The notes under the pieces were generated by a model. That model saw nothing but the letters and a program-made list of their open reading frames with translations. It was not told the DNA's origin and did no database searches. Source: Paragonimus westermani (Eukaryota; Platyhelminthes; Trematoda; Plagiorchiida; Troglotrematidae). From it: 64,000 bases of DNA. The stretch lies in the NCBI GenBank assembly GCA_008508345.1, contig QNGE01000299.1, positions 92,888 to 156,887 of the forward strand, in the 5' to 3' direction. The stretch's first letter is position 1; each line of letters opens with the position of its first letter. Below, in pieces: positions 1 to 13,300 of this stretch. Both the position numbers and the translations under genes were made by a program.

Positions 1-433
1 ACAGCTTGCGATGGTTGGGTCACGTGCTCCGTATGCCAGCTGAGCGTTTACTGTACCGGGCATTATATACTGAGGTCACCAACAGTTGAGTAAAACCGCG
101 TGGTGGTCACGCAACAACGTGGTCACGAAATATGAAGACCTTGACTGCTCCACTGAGCAAAGTGGGCAGGCATCGCCTGCCTGGCTGAGGTCCTCGCAAT
201 CACTCAAACCGCTGGTTAGATACGCTATCCGAGATGGCGGTGTGTCGCAGTCAATGGCGTACCTGTATCCATACCATTTCTATTTCTTTCGCTTAGTCTT
301 CTTTTAGTATTTGTTGACCTTCGTAGTAATGTTTCCTTCTAGGATATTCCACGTCACTGTTGAGGTGAGCGGCTGCCCGAGCCACAGTACCCTTGGTCAG
401 GCTCATGGCTGTTATGATGATGATGATGATGAA
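1..433 (+). mobile_element. 3' end of an RTE-like non-LTR retrotransposon, frameshifted
   Basis: The first 90 bases read SLRWLGHVLRMPAERLLYRA. After a frame change the GGHATTWSRNM-like stretch, RLPG and then WLDTLSEMAVCRSQWRTCIH (about 211-270) follow. This is the conserved C-terminal tail of RTE-type reverse transcriptase polyproteins. A short 3' region ends in an (ATG)n run at 414-433. The element continues past the left edge and cannot be active. Confidence 0.72.
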
Positions 434-537
434 TGTGTTTGGATAGGTCAGTTGTAAATTTTTGATCAGCTAGGTTGCCTCCCAACGGTTGGTGTATTTT
501 TTTCATAGTATTAGCTTCTGTGCGCTTCACAGTTAGA

Positions 538-960
538 CTACAATGATTGGTCAAACGAGTGTGTGATCCAAGGGGCGGAATACGAATCTTTGTGGTGTAT
601 CTCTTTCAACGGAAATAATTTTTGTTGAGCAGAGTCGACAAATGGCATACACAATCGCTCCAGGTTTGGGCGAGTAACACACAATCTGATACGTTCCAGT
701 AACTTTCCATACCCAGTGGGAAGTTTGTGTGAATCCAAACACGTTCGCAGAAAAGTAATCTGAGTACGTTCAACCACAATCTTGCATTTGATTCTAAGTA
801 ATCTATTCCGATCATTAACCACAGGTGCAGTGAATGTCCGTTTGAGAAATTTGAAACATTGAGTCCCCTTGAGCCATTTGAATAGAAAAGTCAGAAGACA
901 CAAATTACGATGCGAATTCATTTCGTACACTGTTGCCAGTCGCAAACTTGTGACTAGCAT
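538..960 (-). pseudogene. Possible N-terminal fragment of a Penelope-like element
   Basis: An open frame of 140 codons includes RLLRIKCKIVVERTQITFLR then TCLDSHKLPTGY. This resembles the 'FL..C......P.G' region near the N-terminus of some Penelope-like reverse transcriptases, from memory of the pattern only. It could also be a chance frame. No flanking splice sites or companion domains support a host gene. Confidence 0.3.
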
Positions 961-1116
961 AAAACCAAAAGCAACAAGACGTGAATCAAACGACTAAAAG
1001 TACACACCGGGCTGAATCGTGATTGGTACTCACGGCTAAACCCACTGTTAACAAAGGTTGACAATCAGTTGTATTTTTGCGCATAGAACCGGCTGCCAGC
1101 GGCTGATCAACAATGC

Positions 1117-1320
1117 TTAGATATGCTTGAAAATTGGTGGGCTCTGAGCATTCATCATGACCCCCAACGAACATGTCATATTGACACTGGTCGATAATCG
1201 GTTTGCAGTGGACGAAACGGCGTTTCGTCGTCGCTGAGTGTCACTCATTGGCGGGTGATTCAGTGCAACTGTCAACCACTTTGGGATGTGCTTGTTGGCC
1301 TTGGTTTCAAGCACTATTTC
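1117..1320 (-). pseudogene. Fragment resembling the C-terminal (GIY-YIG side) part of a Penelope-like element
   Basis: The minus strand reads LETKANKHIPKWLTVALNHP followed by PMSD. This matches the R...R..EH.PKWL......PP.S motif that follows the GIY-YIG core in Penelope-like elements. The GIY-YIG residues are not recognisable, so this is a relic. Confidence 0.4.
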
Positions 1321-4300
1321 TGTTTTATCTCTCTTCCCACATTATATTTTCCGATGTTTTATTATGGATGTTAATTTTGTGATAGTTTGTTTACTCATTT
1401 TTTTGCCTTCTCTATCCTCTGCTTCTTTCTTTGGTCGTCGTACCACTAAATTCCGATCTGGGCGCTTATATTTGACCACTTCAACTGCATTTTTTCTCTC
1501 ACATTTGTCCTTCCTCGGCACGGTTTACACTTGTGTTCGTCTAATAGATCATGCGATATTTGCTTTTTCGCACCCATACTTTGTTGATTTTTTGGTGTTC
1601 GTTTTTAGTGCGTATTTCATTTAAACAACAAAACGTTTGCAAATATTTCTTAATATAACGCACACTTTATCGTTTCTACAACGATGTGCTGCCTCAAACT
1701 AGTAGCTTGTAACACACTGCCTTTTTTATACCGTGGTTTCTACTTGGACGAACCGCCATTGCTTTTTGTCGTCTCCGCGGTGTTGGCATTCTGTTGCTCT
1801 TTTGCTGTCGCCTTTCCGCCATTGTTTTCAACTCCAAACTTCATCAGACATGGACTTCTCATGTGCAGAACAGATTTTGCATCACTTACTGAAGTCCACC
1901 TGGTGGTAGCTTTCCAGGACGTGATGAGCGATTGCCGGTGTTTGTGGTTTGTGTGTTGATTGCTGTGTGCACTCGTGCGTGGTAGTTTATACTTACGATA
2001 CATGTTTCATCCTCCATGCTGCGGTGTGTTCCGAACTCTCAAACCTCATCTGATAGTCAACCTGGCAACCACATGAAATTTGGTAAATGATGTGGATTCT
2101 GTCGAATTGAGGGATTTGAGGTTTTAAAAGCAGAGTTGACATCTGACCCGTGGGTGTAGTTGGCACACAGTATCGAATATCCGGAAATCAGTGTCTCTCG
2201 TTCGTCGTTGTAACGTGATACTTTGATAGCTCCACAGCGAGGAGGCTCTTGGGATCTATCCAGTCCTTTGTGTTACCTCAGCTATCAGTGTCAATCCTGG
2301 GAGTTATCTGAATTCCGTTTAACGGACTGCCCGATTTTTTATACACTCAGTCCATCTGATACCTGGGTCAGAAAATGAGTTCGTCCATTTGCCCGATTGC
2401 ATTCATGGCACCGATACACGCTCAACCGACCAACATGCTTCTCACGTAATGCGCCAGTTTCATCACGGGTGTAGTGATGTCTACAAAGGCGGGGCAGATT
2501 GGCAAGTACATCAATGGATGCCGGAGCATACCTCTAGGTGGCTAGGGTAACGATCTGTTGATTCAGGAATTGAAAGAACCCGGTTTCACCGATAGCCAAC
2601 CGCATGCTAGCGATCGGTTACCTAGTTAACTCGGTCAAATCCTTCATGATATTGTTAAGGAATCGTAAACCGGAGCTACTGGCGATTGGCGAGAAAGTGC
2701 TAATCAGACAACATAGCAATCCATGGAATCGCTTTCTCAGTTAATGCGCAATAGATTGAAATTTGATTGATTCGTTCGCCTGTTGCTGTGCACAGTTTGT
2801 ACAAAATTTGCCGGTTGTACGTCGGCGACTGATGAGTGTAAAGTGAAACGTTGAAATCTCTCGGTCTTTTCTGTGTTTCGACTGAATGGTTAGTGATGGA
2901 GATAACGGTGTCCGATTAGCCAGAGTCTTTGTGTTTCTTCTGCACAAATCGGCCAGGTCTGTGATCCTTAGAGGAAAAGTGGTAGTACACACATTTTCTG
3001 TCGTCTCTAAGATTTCGTGGGACGACTTTGTGGCGTTCCGAATGAAGGACAAAAACGAGTGTACTTTGGCTATTGTAATGTATATCTCGGGAATATCATA
3101 CACAGTCGCAAGAGGTCTACCTGAAACAACAAAAGCATGGGTAATGTCAACCTAGCCTTGTTACAACGCTTTGCTCCCATGCAGGCCAGCCATATCAGTT
3201 GACTCGTGTAACATGTTGTTCACAAAGAAACTGAGTAAAGTGGCGATTTCTGTGTAATTACTATCCATCAGCTTACTTCTACACAGTAACTTCACTTCTA
3301 TATTCTTAGGAGCCTCGAATTTTGCCCCTAGACTACCACCCATATCGCAGTTGTGAAGGTGGGTGGGAACTAGATGCCCCTACTGACCGCCACTTGGAAG
3401 TGGCCACCGATTGGGTTAGCTACTCCTGAATGCACATTCTGCCCTCAGAGTGATCATACAGCATCCTCAGCCGATTCCTATCCTTCACTGAGACTCTCTT
3501 GCGATGAAGGCAGCCCCAAAGAACATGTCGGGCAACCGAGTCAAAAGCAGTCTGGGTCCAAGACTATCACAAACTTTTGGTGAAAGATGTGATAATTCTG
3601 CAGCCTCTATTGCAAGATGAAGAAGTGGTCGATACGGGATCACAAACTTGCCTGTTCGTCTCATATTCGGTTCGGTGACAGTGAGGGCTTTCTTATTTTG
3701 TTACCATAGTATTGCATTACATACTCCCGGCTATAAATGTAAACATGATTGCCCTTGTAGCATCGAATGTGTTTTAATTGGTCCACTTTTGTTCAACACT
3801 GAACTGTCCTCTTTAGACGCCATGGAACGGGACTCTATTAAGCTACTTATATCGCAATGTACATACTAGAGAACAAAAGGCTGTGGTTTGGTTGTCTGTC
3901 CTTGGGGGTTAGAAGTAAGTTACGAGATCCATGTGTTTTTCTTGCTGGCAATGTGGGTGATAACTTGAGAAAACAAGACTGGCATCGACGTTAATGGTTA
4001 GGGTAGTTCAGTTGCGCGACATCCGAGAGTACTCCGTATGAATACGTGGCGTTTTTGATCCGATTCGCCTGAATAGGATGTCCCGTTCTTAATATCATCG
4101 GCTGGGGTCAACGGATCATTTACCATTGTCTTTCGAGATGGTCCAGCAACCCAAAAATTTGTTATGTAAGATGTATGCTCGAGCAATATTTCGTTCATTC
4201 TGTTCATTTGCGTACACGAAGTGACGACCGAATAGGTATTGAAATGGGTGCGTACAAACAATCACAGCTTGGTATGTGCTTTAAAAACCGAGGATTGTCC

Positions 4301-6107
4301 ACAAGCGATCAGAACTGGGTGATTGGATGGGATAATTCGATCGTACCTAGTGTGAGGCGAATAGCGCAAGGACTAAAACGTTTGTCTCTTGAGAACTTGA
4401 ACTTCAAATTCGGAGCGCGACAAAAATACGCGTTATTGTTAAGTCTGGGGTATAATGCTGCTTTTCGAGAGAGGCTGGACTAATAGTCTATTTAAATGTG
4501 ATAGCTGTGGTTAATTGCGAGTGATGAATAATTTGAACGAATCACATTCCCGATTACTCATTTATGATCAAAACCGTGGTTACCCCGTATTTCGGTTGTG
4601 AGCAACTTGAACACAACTTTCCCAGAATCTGCTTCTTCGGGTTCTGTTGATGACAATGCTGAAAAATGGTGGCTGTTCTCGTTGGAATTCATGTGACTCC
4701 ACGGAGCTGAGGTTTCATGAGGCTTCAAATGAACTCCTTACACGTTCGCCATCTTTTGATGTATATCTCATGTGAACCGGTTGGTTTATTCATAAACCGT
4801 CAAAATGAAATTGTTGTCAGTTTTCGTTAACAGTATACCTGCGATTTTTAACCGTTGTTTTTGATGTCTTTTTTGTCCATTTCGTGGGTTTCTCTTTTGT
4901 TTCCATAAAGTGCAGAGGGTCAGCTCATGTATGAACCAATTTTCTTCCTATTCTTAATTTTTATTATTCACTTTGTTTTCCCCTTTCGACGAAACTGACT
5001 GTGGTTTACCATTCTGTATTATTCCGAATCCTGTTTAAATGTTCGAGAATGCAGCCGTTTTTTAACAGAAACTCCAGTATTCTTTCGGTTTGAAGGACAA
5101 TTGTTGGATTACGCAGTTGTTCATGAGAGTTCACGACATTTTTCCGTTTTCATACCCAATTTACTATTCATTCTCGTGAAGCACATCACCGATTTTGCCG
5201 TCATTTGCGTTGAACAAGACACTCGTTGCTCAGGAACTACATGGCCAAATACCCTTAATCCAATCTCTGGTCCTTTACTTTATTTTTTTTCTAGTGGTCC
5301 ATTATTTGCGGTCATCTTGGTACTCCTCCATTTGGCGAGTCAAACATGCAACCTTCCTGTAGTGTGCGTGCAGGCTTAAAACACAGATTATGGTGTTATA
5401 CTACTTAATGCCCAGAAGTAGTACACTAATATCGGAAACCAAATTGTAGCCACCCTGTTGGCAAATTGCCAGAGCATATTACACTCAGTTTTAATGCACC
5501 TCAGTGGTTTGGTTTAGGAACGCATTGCTTTTGACACTGGTTGACGAATGATGTCATTTCTCTCTACGTCACTCGCGATACCTATGGTTAACTTAGATGC
5601 ATCGTTGAACTATTGCGTATCAGTCGTCTCATCTCCCTTGGAGGTGATGTTCAAACAAACAAGCTTTCCGAGATGTATTTAGGAGGAGGGGGTAGCAACA
5701 GATCATTACAAACGGTGTAGGTCGATTGAATACGTGCTATATTCAACTGTGTGTACCAATTCTGAATCCATGTACTGCAATTTATGGAACGAAACTTGAA
5801 CACGTCTTAATTTAGATCTCACCAGGCTGTCACTGGAAAAGAACGTTAAGATAAAATGTGGCAGTAGCATGAATTCATATTATTGCCTCATCTATACCAT
5901 GCTTCCAAAAGCCAATCAAAACTTGATTGATTCCGTTTGGTTCGTGTAATTCATCCAGTGATGGAGGCAACTAGGATGATTGTGTGAACTTTTTCTGACA
6001 GCTGTACGTCGGGTTATATAATCAGATTGCCGTGGCTCTGACAGTCGCAGGTTATCTTTGAGGAACACATTTTTAATTGATCTTCCTGACCCTGTAGGCA
6101 GTACTGG

Positions 6108-6160
6108 TTTAGTGGTTAATACACTGTCCTACAAATAGTTTATCTCATTGAACCCTCCTC
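6108..6160 (+). repeat. tRNA-like / SINE-head-like sequence, degenerate
   Basis: An A-box-like TGGTTTAGTGGTTAATACAC is followed about 35 bases later by a B-box-like TTGAACCCTCC. No clean cloverleaf forms. It is weak evidence of a Pol III-derived repeat. Confidence 0.28.
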
Positions 6161-7187
6161 AATCGTTGCTGTCGTTCATTTCTCCACTTTTTGCTAGTAG
6201 TCATTTAGATCACACTGTTTTGTTTGCAGCGGTCTGTTTCGGCATGTGTTGTCTGAAATGAGTTCGTTTTTCTTTGGACCATTACATTACCGGTCGATTT
6301 ACACGGTGGTTTACCAGGCATCACGTTGCATTGATAATAAGGATGCAGCACTTAGAAGAAAAAAGTCCACTTGTTTCTCAGCTTATCTTTAGTTATATTT
6401 TGGTATTTCTGTGGCCATTCTGAATATTGCAGAAATAGGAGTCAGGCCTTACGGAATAATCTATTTTATCGGCAGCATGAAGTGTGTCACTTCGCATATA
6501 CTCTTGATCACATGTTTTTGCCCTCAGAAGTGGGATACTATAACGTGTATTGATTAATATTTGACCCGTCCCAGATAAGCACCTTACTTGTCAGTCATCC
6601 GTTTTAATGTTGATTCCTACTTACCCACCTCAATTTTTGTAATTTAAATCTTCAAAATGACGTTCCTATGTTATCAATTGCCTACTTAGATTTTGTTTTC
6701 TCACCCGATCTTTCAAAATGTTTATTTACTCTCTCGCAATACTGCGACTATTCGACGTGATGTACACTCATAGCCGAATTCAGTTGCGTTCATCAACGAG
6801 TACGAGTGACCTTGATATATCACGTGTCTCGTGTGACAAAGGTGGTGTTTTACTCCATGTCAAAATGTCGTCCTGGGGCTTCTAGATGCTTGATCAAGCA
6901 CCAAACTGCTTACCAAAAGATGCACTTTTGTTAAACAAAAATGTACGCTGAAAGACCGTCTGCAAGAGAAATGGTGGACACTACCAGCTTCATTCGGAGT
7001 ACTCCTTGAAAGAGTTTAGTGTGTGATTGATTTTCTTGTTATCGTGAGATTTTTCTGTTCCTTTTTATACCTGCTGAGCAAAAACAAAAGGATTGTTCAT
7101 GCACGTTGCGCGTGTATTTCCATACATTATCACAAATAAGCTACGTTTATAAGACAGTCATCGTTTGTGTCTGTGATGGAGCAAAAG

Positions 7188-7352
7188 TTAACTCTCTTTG
7201 TGAATAGTTTCTTGTATCCAGTCGGTGAAAGACGCGACACGCGTGAACAGACCCGGGAACGATTGCGGCCTCTCAGCGTGTGTGGCGGAGGCCACGCCAA
7301 CTACCACCGGTTGTCGCTTGTACAGGTAGATCAGACCGCTCCCGCTATCACC
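7188..7352 (-). CDS. Serine protease exon 5 (catalytic Ser, stop)
   Basis: The acceptor is ACGAAAACAG. The exon opens in phase 0 with GDSGSGLIYLYK, carrying the nucleophile Ser, and runs through FPGLFTRVASFTDWIQ to TAA at 7190-7188. The family's GDSGGPLVC becomes GDSGSGLIY, and the region around 214-226 reads VASATHAERPQSFPG with no Cys220 and Trp215 replaced by Ala. A TATAAA-like motif lies about 40 nt past the stop (7151-7146) and could serve as a weak polyadenylation signal. Confidence 0.92.
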   Translation of the reverse strand, partial: GDSGSGLIYLYKRQPVVVGVASATHAERPQSFPGLFTRVASFTDWIQETIHKES

Positions 7353-10300
7353 CTGTTTTCGTAGTGAGCACGCATTGTTGTTCGTTGGGTTGAGAACAGA
7401 AGGGAAAAAACAAATAACTGTTAAATTGGCTATTGCTGTTACAACAAAGTAAACATAGTTGGACTGTAGTAGAGCCTGAAGGGGAGTAACTACCCAGGTG
7501 CAAATTTCGCTTGTTCAATCACCCTTCCAAAATATGTGTGCAATCACAGCTATAGCCTGTATCTCTTGATGAGACGGCGGTGTGTTTGGTTTTCTCAGAG
7601 GGTAATCAATTACTTTCCATTCGCTTTATCATTTCAGTTTCACCACTCCATATGCAGTAGGTTCGGACCTGTTTGGTAATCAATCTGTTCATCTTGTCGT
7701 ACGCACCCTCCATTTCATTCACCACTCTGACCTTGGGTATTTGTTGCTTCAGCATATTACGACTTCGTTATTTTTCGCCCCGTGATCTGTTAAGGTAACT
7801 GTTCATTATTTCGACTCCCAACGGGGTGAGCTAGTCCACCTCTCTCAACACCGCTAGTATCAGCACAATCCGTTTTCTTCATTCCTCGCGTACTCGTTGG
7901 CTGTTTGGTACAATTCTTGTCCACGAATATTGTCATTGTAGGTATACGGTTCTTTTGGAATAATGTGATTTTAAAACAATGATAAGATAATGGTTTGGCT
8001 TACGACTTGTTCACATCTTTTCTGTTGGCTTGTGCACACCTCCCCCTCTAACTCAGACTGTTACTTTGTACGGAATAACAAGATGTTTGAAGATGGCAAG
8101 TGTAAGATTTTTCAGGATAAAATTTCCCAACTTGTTCCCTCACGATCGTTTCTGTTTTTTAAGGTCAGATGCGAATCATTGTCATTCGCATGTGGGAATT
8201 GTTCAAGCTACTCGTTCTGTGTTTCAAACTTGTCTGAGAATTTTCAATGGTGTGATCATCGTTTGGAGTTAATAATAGGCCTGCTTTGTCTCTTCTCAAA
8301 GCTATTATATGATGCGAGCATTACTCAGAGAATGATAATTCAGTCATGCCTAATATGAAGTCACTAATGTAGTAGTTGACACGGTCGCCTCGTGAAGAAA
8401 CAGAAACGTATTTAAATCCCAATCGGATACACAATACTGGCGAGCTCTTAATGGAGCAAAGCTAGAGCCCAACGCTTCATTTCAGAAGGGGCTGACTGAA
8501 AAATTCACCTGAATATGAAATGTGTAGTCAACTACCAGTGGTGTTCGATGTATGTAATCCCAATCCTCGATTTCTCATCGATGTTCGTTTGGTAGCTTTG
8601 AACCAATGTTCGGACGATCTATTCACCAATACTTGGCCATAATTTTCTAAGCGCATATCACAGTTATCACTGTCTGCATAGCAAAGCCAAGCTGTTCATA
8701 ATCGGTGGGCAATGGAATTATTCTCACAAGCGTAGAACATTGCAAGCACTTTAGTGTGATTGGATTTTTTCATGTGACAGTGGAAGGCTAACGATCAGTT
8801 TGCATTGTTTAACCAAAAGGGAATGCATTTTTTTTGTTAAGAGAGGCTCGCCGTGGGCCGACTGTTTTTGTTTCATGGGTGAACGGAGGTGACCCGGTAA
8901 TGTATGACCAGCGCTGTGTATGCAGATTGTGTTGCGCAGTCGATGGTAGCGACTGTCGATACGTTGCTGATTGCGCACTCGGCGCGACATCTTAGCTTGT
9001 CAGACGTTCTGTCCTTTTCAGAAATGTGACTTAGACAAAGACAGGTGAGACTAAATAGTACGTCTTATAATGCGCGACTTAACAATCTCATGATCGTTTT
9101 ATTGACGTCATTTCGTTTGTGAAAGATTGCAGCAGTTGCATTTCTATTCTGGACAACTCAGTTAGCGCCCTGCCTATGAGACTGGGCATTGAGCATTTAT
9201 TAACAATACTCTCGAGGTGCTGTGTGCCTTTGAATTTGATTCCTGATTAGCTAGAGTGCATAGGTCACGTGTTCGATGAAAGTTCTATCATGGTGTACAT
9301 TTTATATCGAACTTGGATAAAACTTTTGAAATGCCCATACTGACGAGCTCAAAAGTTTTGCAGTGAATTTACTTCGGTTCTGTTTTATCACTGTGAAGAG
9401 ACGTTTTGAATCGAATAACTCGGCGAATTCGTTTTATTCTAAGATTTTGTGTTCCCATCCAGTTAGTTGAAGTGAGTCACGGGCTTATGTTTGTTCTTCT
9501 CGTTGTCTCCTACTATCATAATACCCGAATACGGAACATGAACCTATTCCAGTCTTTTCTCATCGAAGATAGTCTGAACCGACAGTCTTCGTGTGTTACG
9601 AACAGACCTCCTTCCTGTTAGATTATGAAGTGATCCAGACAGACGAAATGTGTTGTTGTCTGTGATCTCAACCCCTTAATCTTGAGCGATGCTGACTGAA
9701 CTGATGATTTACTGGAAATGACTTAGCTGGTAATACAAATATCGCCGGCACAAACATCCTACAGGATTACTCTATCTGTTAATTCAAAACGCGAGCTAAC
9801 TCGACCGCCAGAGAGTGTATAGGTTTGAAGGAAGCATAATGAAATGTGAGTATGATGGCCTGTTTCGGATACTCTGTGTACAAAAACCGAGAAGGTTCAC
9901 TATAACTTATTGTTTTCTTTAATAAGCTCTCAAGGCTTCCCCATATGAGTGCATTGTTCCATTATTGCGCTCACTTTTCTGGGAACTGGGCTTGGTTTTA
10001 TGTAATTGAGGAGGACCTGGATCCGGTTTCATTCATCCGTACTGTCTAAGTCGTAACCATCGAATTTTTATGTAACTTACCGCACAGATTCCTACTTTTG
10101 ACTTGTAGTAGCCCGCACAAAACTCGTGTTCCGCATTTAATCCGGCACCATGGTTATAGATCTGAGAACAAACCGGATTGGGCAACACTTTCAACGCTAT
10201 CACCTGCGCTCGAGAAGATGGAGGACCGTTGTTGATTTGACATCCCCAACCGACAAACGTGCAAGTACTGGAAACCGGTGGCCAATCGCTTGTCTTCCAT

Positions 10301-13300
10301 CCGGACGGCAGTTTGGCCAATGAGACACTTCGCTTCGCAAGTGGCAGGGTACCCTTTAGCTTAACCAGAGCGATGTCGTTTTCCAGTTCGTCTGTGAATT
10401 CATTAACGTCATTAAATTAGCACATCACCAACACTGAGGTTCGATGGACAGTTATGTGGTCAAGTTTACTCTGAGTGGCTTCAAAATTGCGTTCATCTCA
10501 CGGAAGCGTCAAGTGGAATCGAATTACCGATTGATTAGACTGTGACACCAAATCACATTTAGATGTAGAAGTGAGAGTTCAAATTTTGATTTGACTAGTT
10601 TGTTCCGACATCAACTTTAATGGTAACCAGTTTGTATAAGGCAACTGAAGACAGCATGACAACATACCGTCGGGAATATGTACGTTTACGTCTGTTATGA
10701 GGTCGTCCCCTTGAAAGAATTCATTTAAAATCCTCACACTTTGGAGAACCATTAACTGTGCGAATTCTCCAAACAGAAGCATCAGAAAGGTTGCCTTTGG
10801 GTATCTGACTATCAACCTAATATTTGACTACCTCTTGTTGGACAGTTCTTCAGAAAACTTTATAGGTACTACCATCTGTCAATTAATTCATCTGGTTACT
10901 ATTCTAGATGGCCTAATGGTGGTGGCATCTATTGGTGAAGCGAGAACGTGAGAAGCCTCTTCGTACGAGGACATCTCGTTGGCTTTTTAACCAGTTGCTG
11001 CAGGACAAATTATACAGTCTGTTTTTGATAGGCGAACCTAGCAATAAGAACCAAAGGTGACATGTTTTGTATAACTCGGTGACGTTCTGGACACTGGCGG
11101 GTTGATATTTTGTCATTATCTATATCGATTTCGGCACGTTACTCACAGGAAATACGCATCAGAGGTTACATAGCAAAATTCGTGACTGCGAATCCCTGAT
11201 TTGGTGGATAAGTGCTTGGGCTGCGACATGTTACTTATTCATTTGTAGTGGGTTCCATTCTCATTGCGTGGTGCTGATGAGACCCAATCCGATCGAGACG
11301 GTTTTCCAACACATCGTTGGTGGTCACTGGGGCCTACTGTTTACAGTTTGTAGTAAACAAAGTGGGATATCTGAGAGTAGGGATATTTGCTCACATACTT
11401 TGGAATCTTACGTTATTTTTTGTACTGGGCTGTTCTCAGACTTTGTCTGTCTACCTACACGATCTCTAAATATTGCTTATTACGAGTTCTCCGCGAAACT
11501 ATGATATGATACCGGTTGTCATCAGTTGATAGCCTGGTTTCCTGCAACAATATATACACAGCTGTGTGCTTTTACTTCCCCCCGAAAATTTACCTTGTGT
11601 TTGTTTTGTCTGTGAATTTCAACCGATCTGTCCGATCCATTCACGTTGGCAGGCGGTTTTTAACCGAGAGTTTCCATGTTTGAAATTACTCACAGATGAA
11701 CATCAGTTTGTCGCCAGATTTTTCATTTAAGGATATGCGATGTCGCTCATTTTGTCTGGCGTATTACACGGATCTCACTCCAAAAACAAAGAGTTCCCAT
11801 AGTACTTAAGCATGTTCTGTTATCTTTTTTTCAAGTTTCAGCGCAGGTAGAACTTTACTGTAGCGAAACGTTGTTTTTATCGGCAACCTTAATCACATTC
11901 TGTTAACTCAACAACATTACATTTAGTAGGCTTCAGATATAACGTGTACTGACCTGGACGATACTTTGGATGAAGTATGATCTTCTCTGCGTGTAAGTGA
12001 TAAATTGTATTCTCTTGATGTTTCGATTTCCTGGAATAATGAAAGATTAAGTCAGATTTAAAATTAAGTCAGATTGAAAGATTTTGCATGCTTGTCGGGA
12101 ATGTAGTTCGTTTCTTTATGACCAGTTTATGTCACATATTTAGAGTGTAACTTGTGTAACTTGTGAGCGTCACCCACATTTGTTTGTAGTTTCCTAGTCC
12201 AGATAGACTGTCCAAATGGCCTTCTACGTAATGCACTATTTCTTTTGAGTCTCCTTGTAGCTAGATCTCATGACTATCTCTTGAACTTAACGATACAACT
12301 ACTGTGTTTGTGCTAGAGATGGTTTGATAGTCTGTGCAGTACTCACAGTCACATTCGAATGTGATATTTTGGTGGCGTGTAATGTGAAGTCAGTGACTTA
12401 GTTGCCTCGTGAGCCAGATTCTCGGCAAATTCGTGACAAGCTGTAACTCTGGTCAGGTGAATTTTTTTTCAAAAGGGATTGAGTAAACACCTGCATGAAT
12501 GGAGCAGTTATAATTCAACATGAAGAATTGCAAGTTTATTTCAATATAGCTTTTGAATCTCTAATGTTTATGTTGATAGTGATATTGATGGATAAGAAAA
12601 AGATCATTAAGTGAACTCCATAGAAGTGGTGTAGTAATTGGGAAATTGAGCACTCATATGAAACTTTTAAGCTCAGAATTTGTTTCATAGCCTCATTGGT
12701 AGAGCACTTGCCAAGTACCGGAAAGTTGTTCTTATCGTTGGTTCGAATCCAACAAACTCCCGGCATTCTACATGTAGATCTTTTCAAAATGATCATAACT
12801 CTTAAACCGCCTATAAGTCGTACTGTCTGTAGGAGGTTTCATAGTACAAACGCTCGACTCCACCCAACTTTTTGAAAGGACGTTGAACGTGACACCTTAA
12901 TAAGAGGGCTATAGACAATCTGATGTGGGTTATTTTAAGATTGCGTTTATAGAATAGGTGCTGGATGAGAAATAAATAATGTCACCAGTTCCGATAATTT
13001 GATTTAGATCGAACCTGTTCACACTGTTTGTCATTACTTGTTTCAATTTCCTAATTGAGGCTGGCTAAAACTCTCTCTGTCCGAGACATCTTCAGAAAGA
13101 TACCTTAAGGGAAAGACTTTATGGACACTACTTCCGAGTCAGTTTTGTGTACAGCTGAAGTACCCGCGGTTCGAAATACATGGAACATAGTTCGTCAAAA
13201 TGACATCAAAACCAACTGCGACACCATCATCCAATACAACAATGCTTATTCGTTACCTACCCGCTGGTGCTATTTGTCGCGAGCGAGCAAACCCAGACAA

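Larger units (their letters stand above)
434..7187. other. Region downstream of the protease gene; no host gene seen
   Basis: Apart from the Penelope-like scraps at 0.5-1.3 kb, only short random frames are present. A tRNA-promoter-like stretch near 6108-6160 (GGTTTAGTGGTTAATACAC, then TTGAACCCTCC) may be a decayed SINE head. No splice-compatible exon was recognised on either strand. Confidence 0.6.

Noticed and set aside
7167..7364. Plus-strand open frame over the last protease exon
   Set aside because: Exact shadow of the minus-strand exon 5, whose GDSG and FTRV...DWIQ motifs are unmistakable.
8751..8990. Minus-strand frame in protease intron 4 as an extra protease exon
   Set aside because: The exon 4 donor and exon 5 acceptor join directly in phase 0 at KVGICA/GDSG, with standard family spacing; no extra exon is needed.
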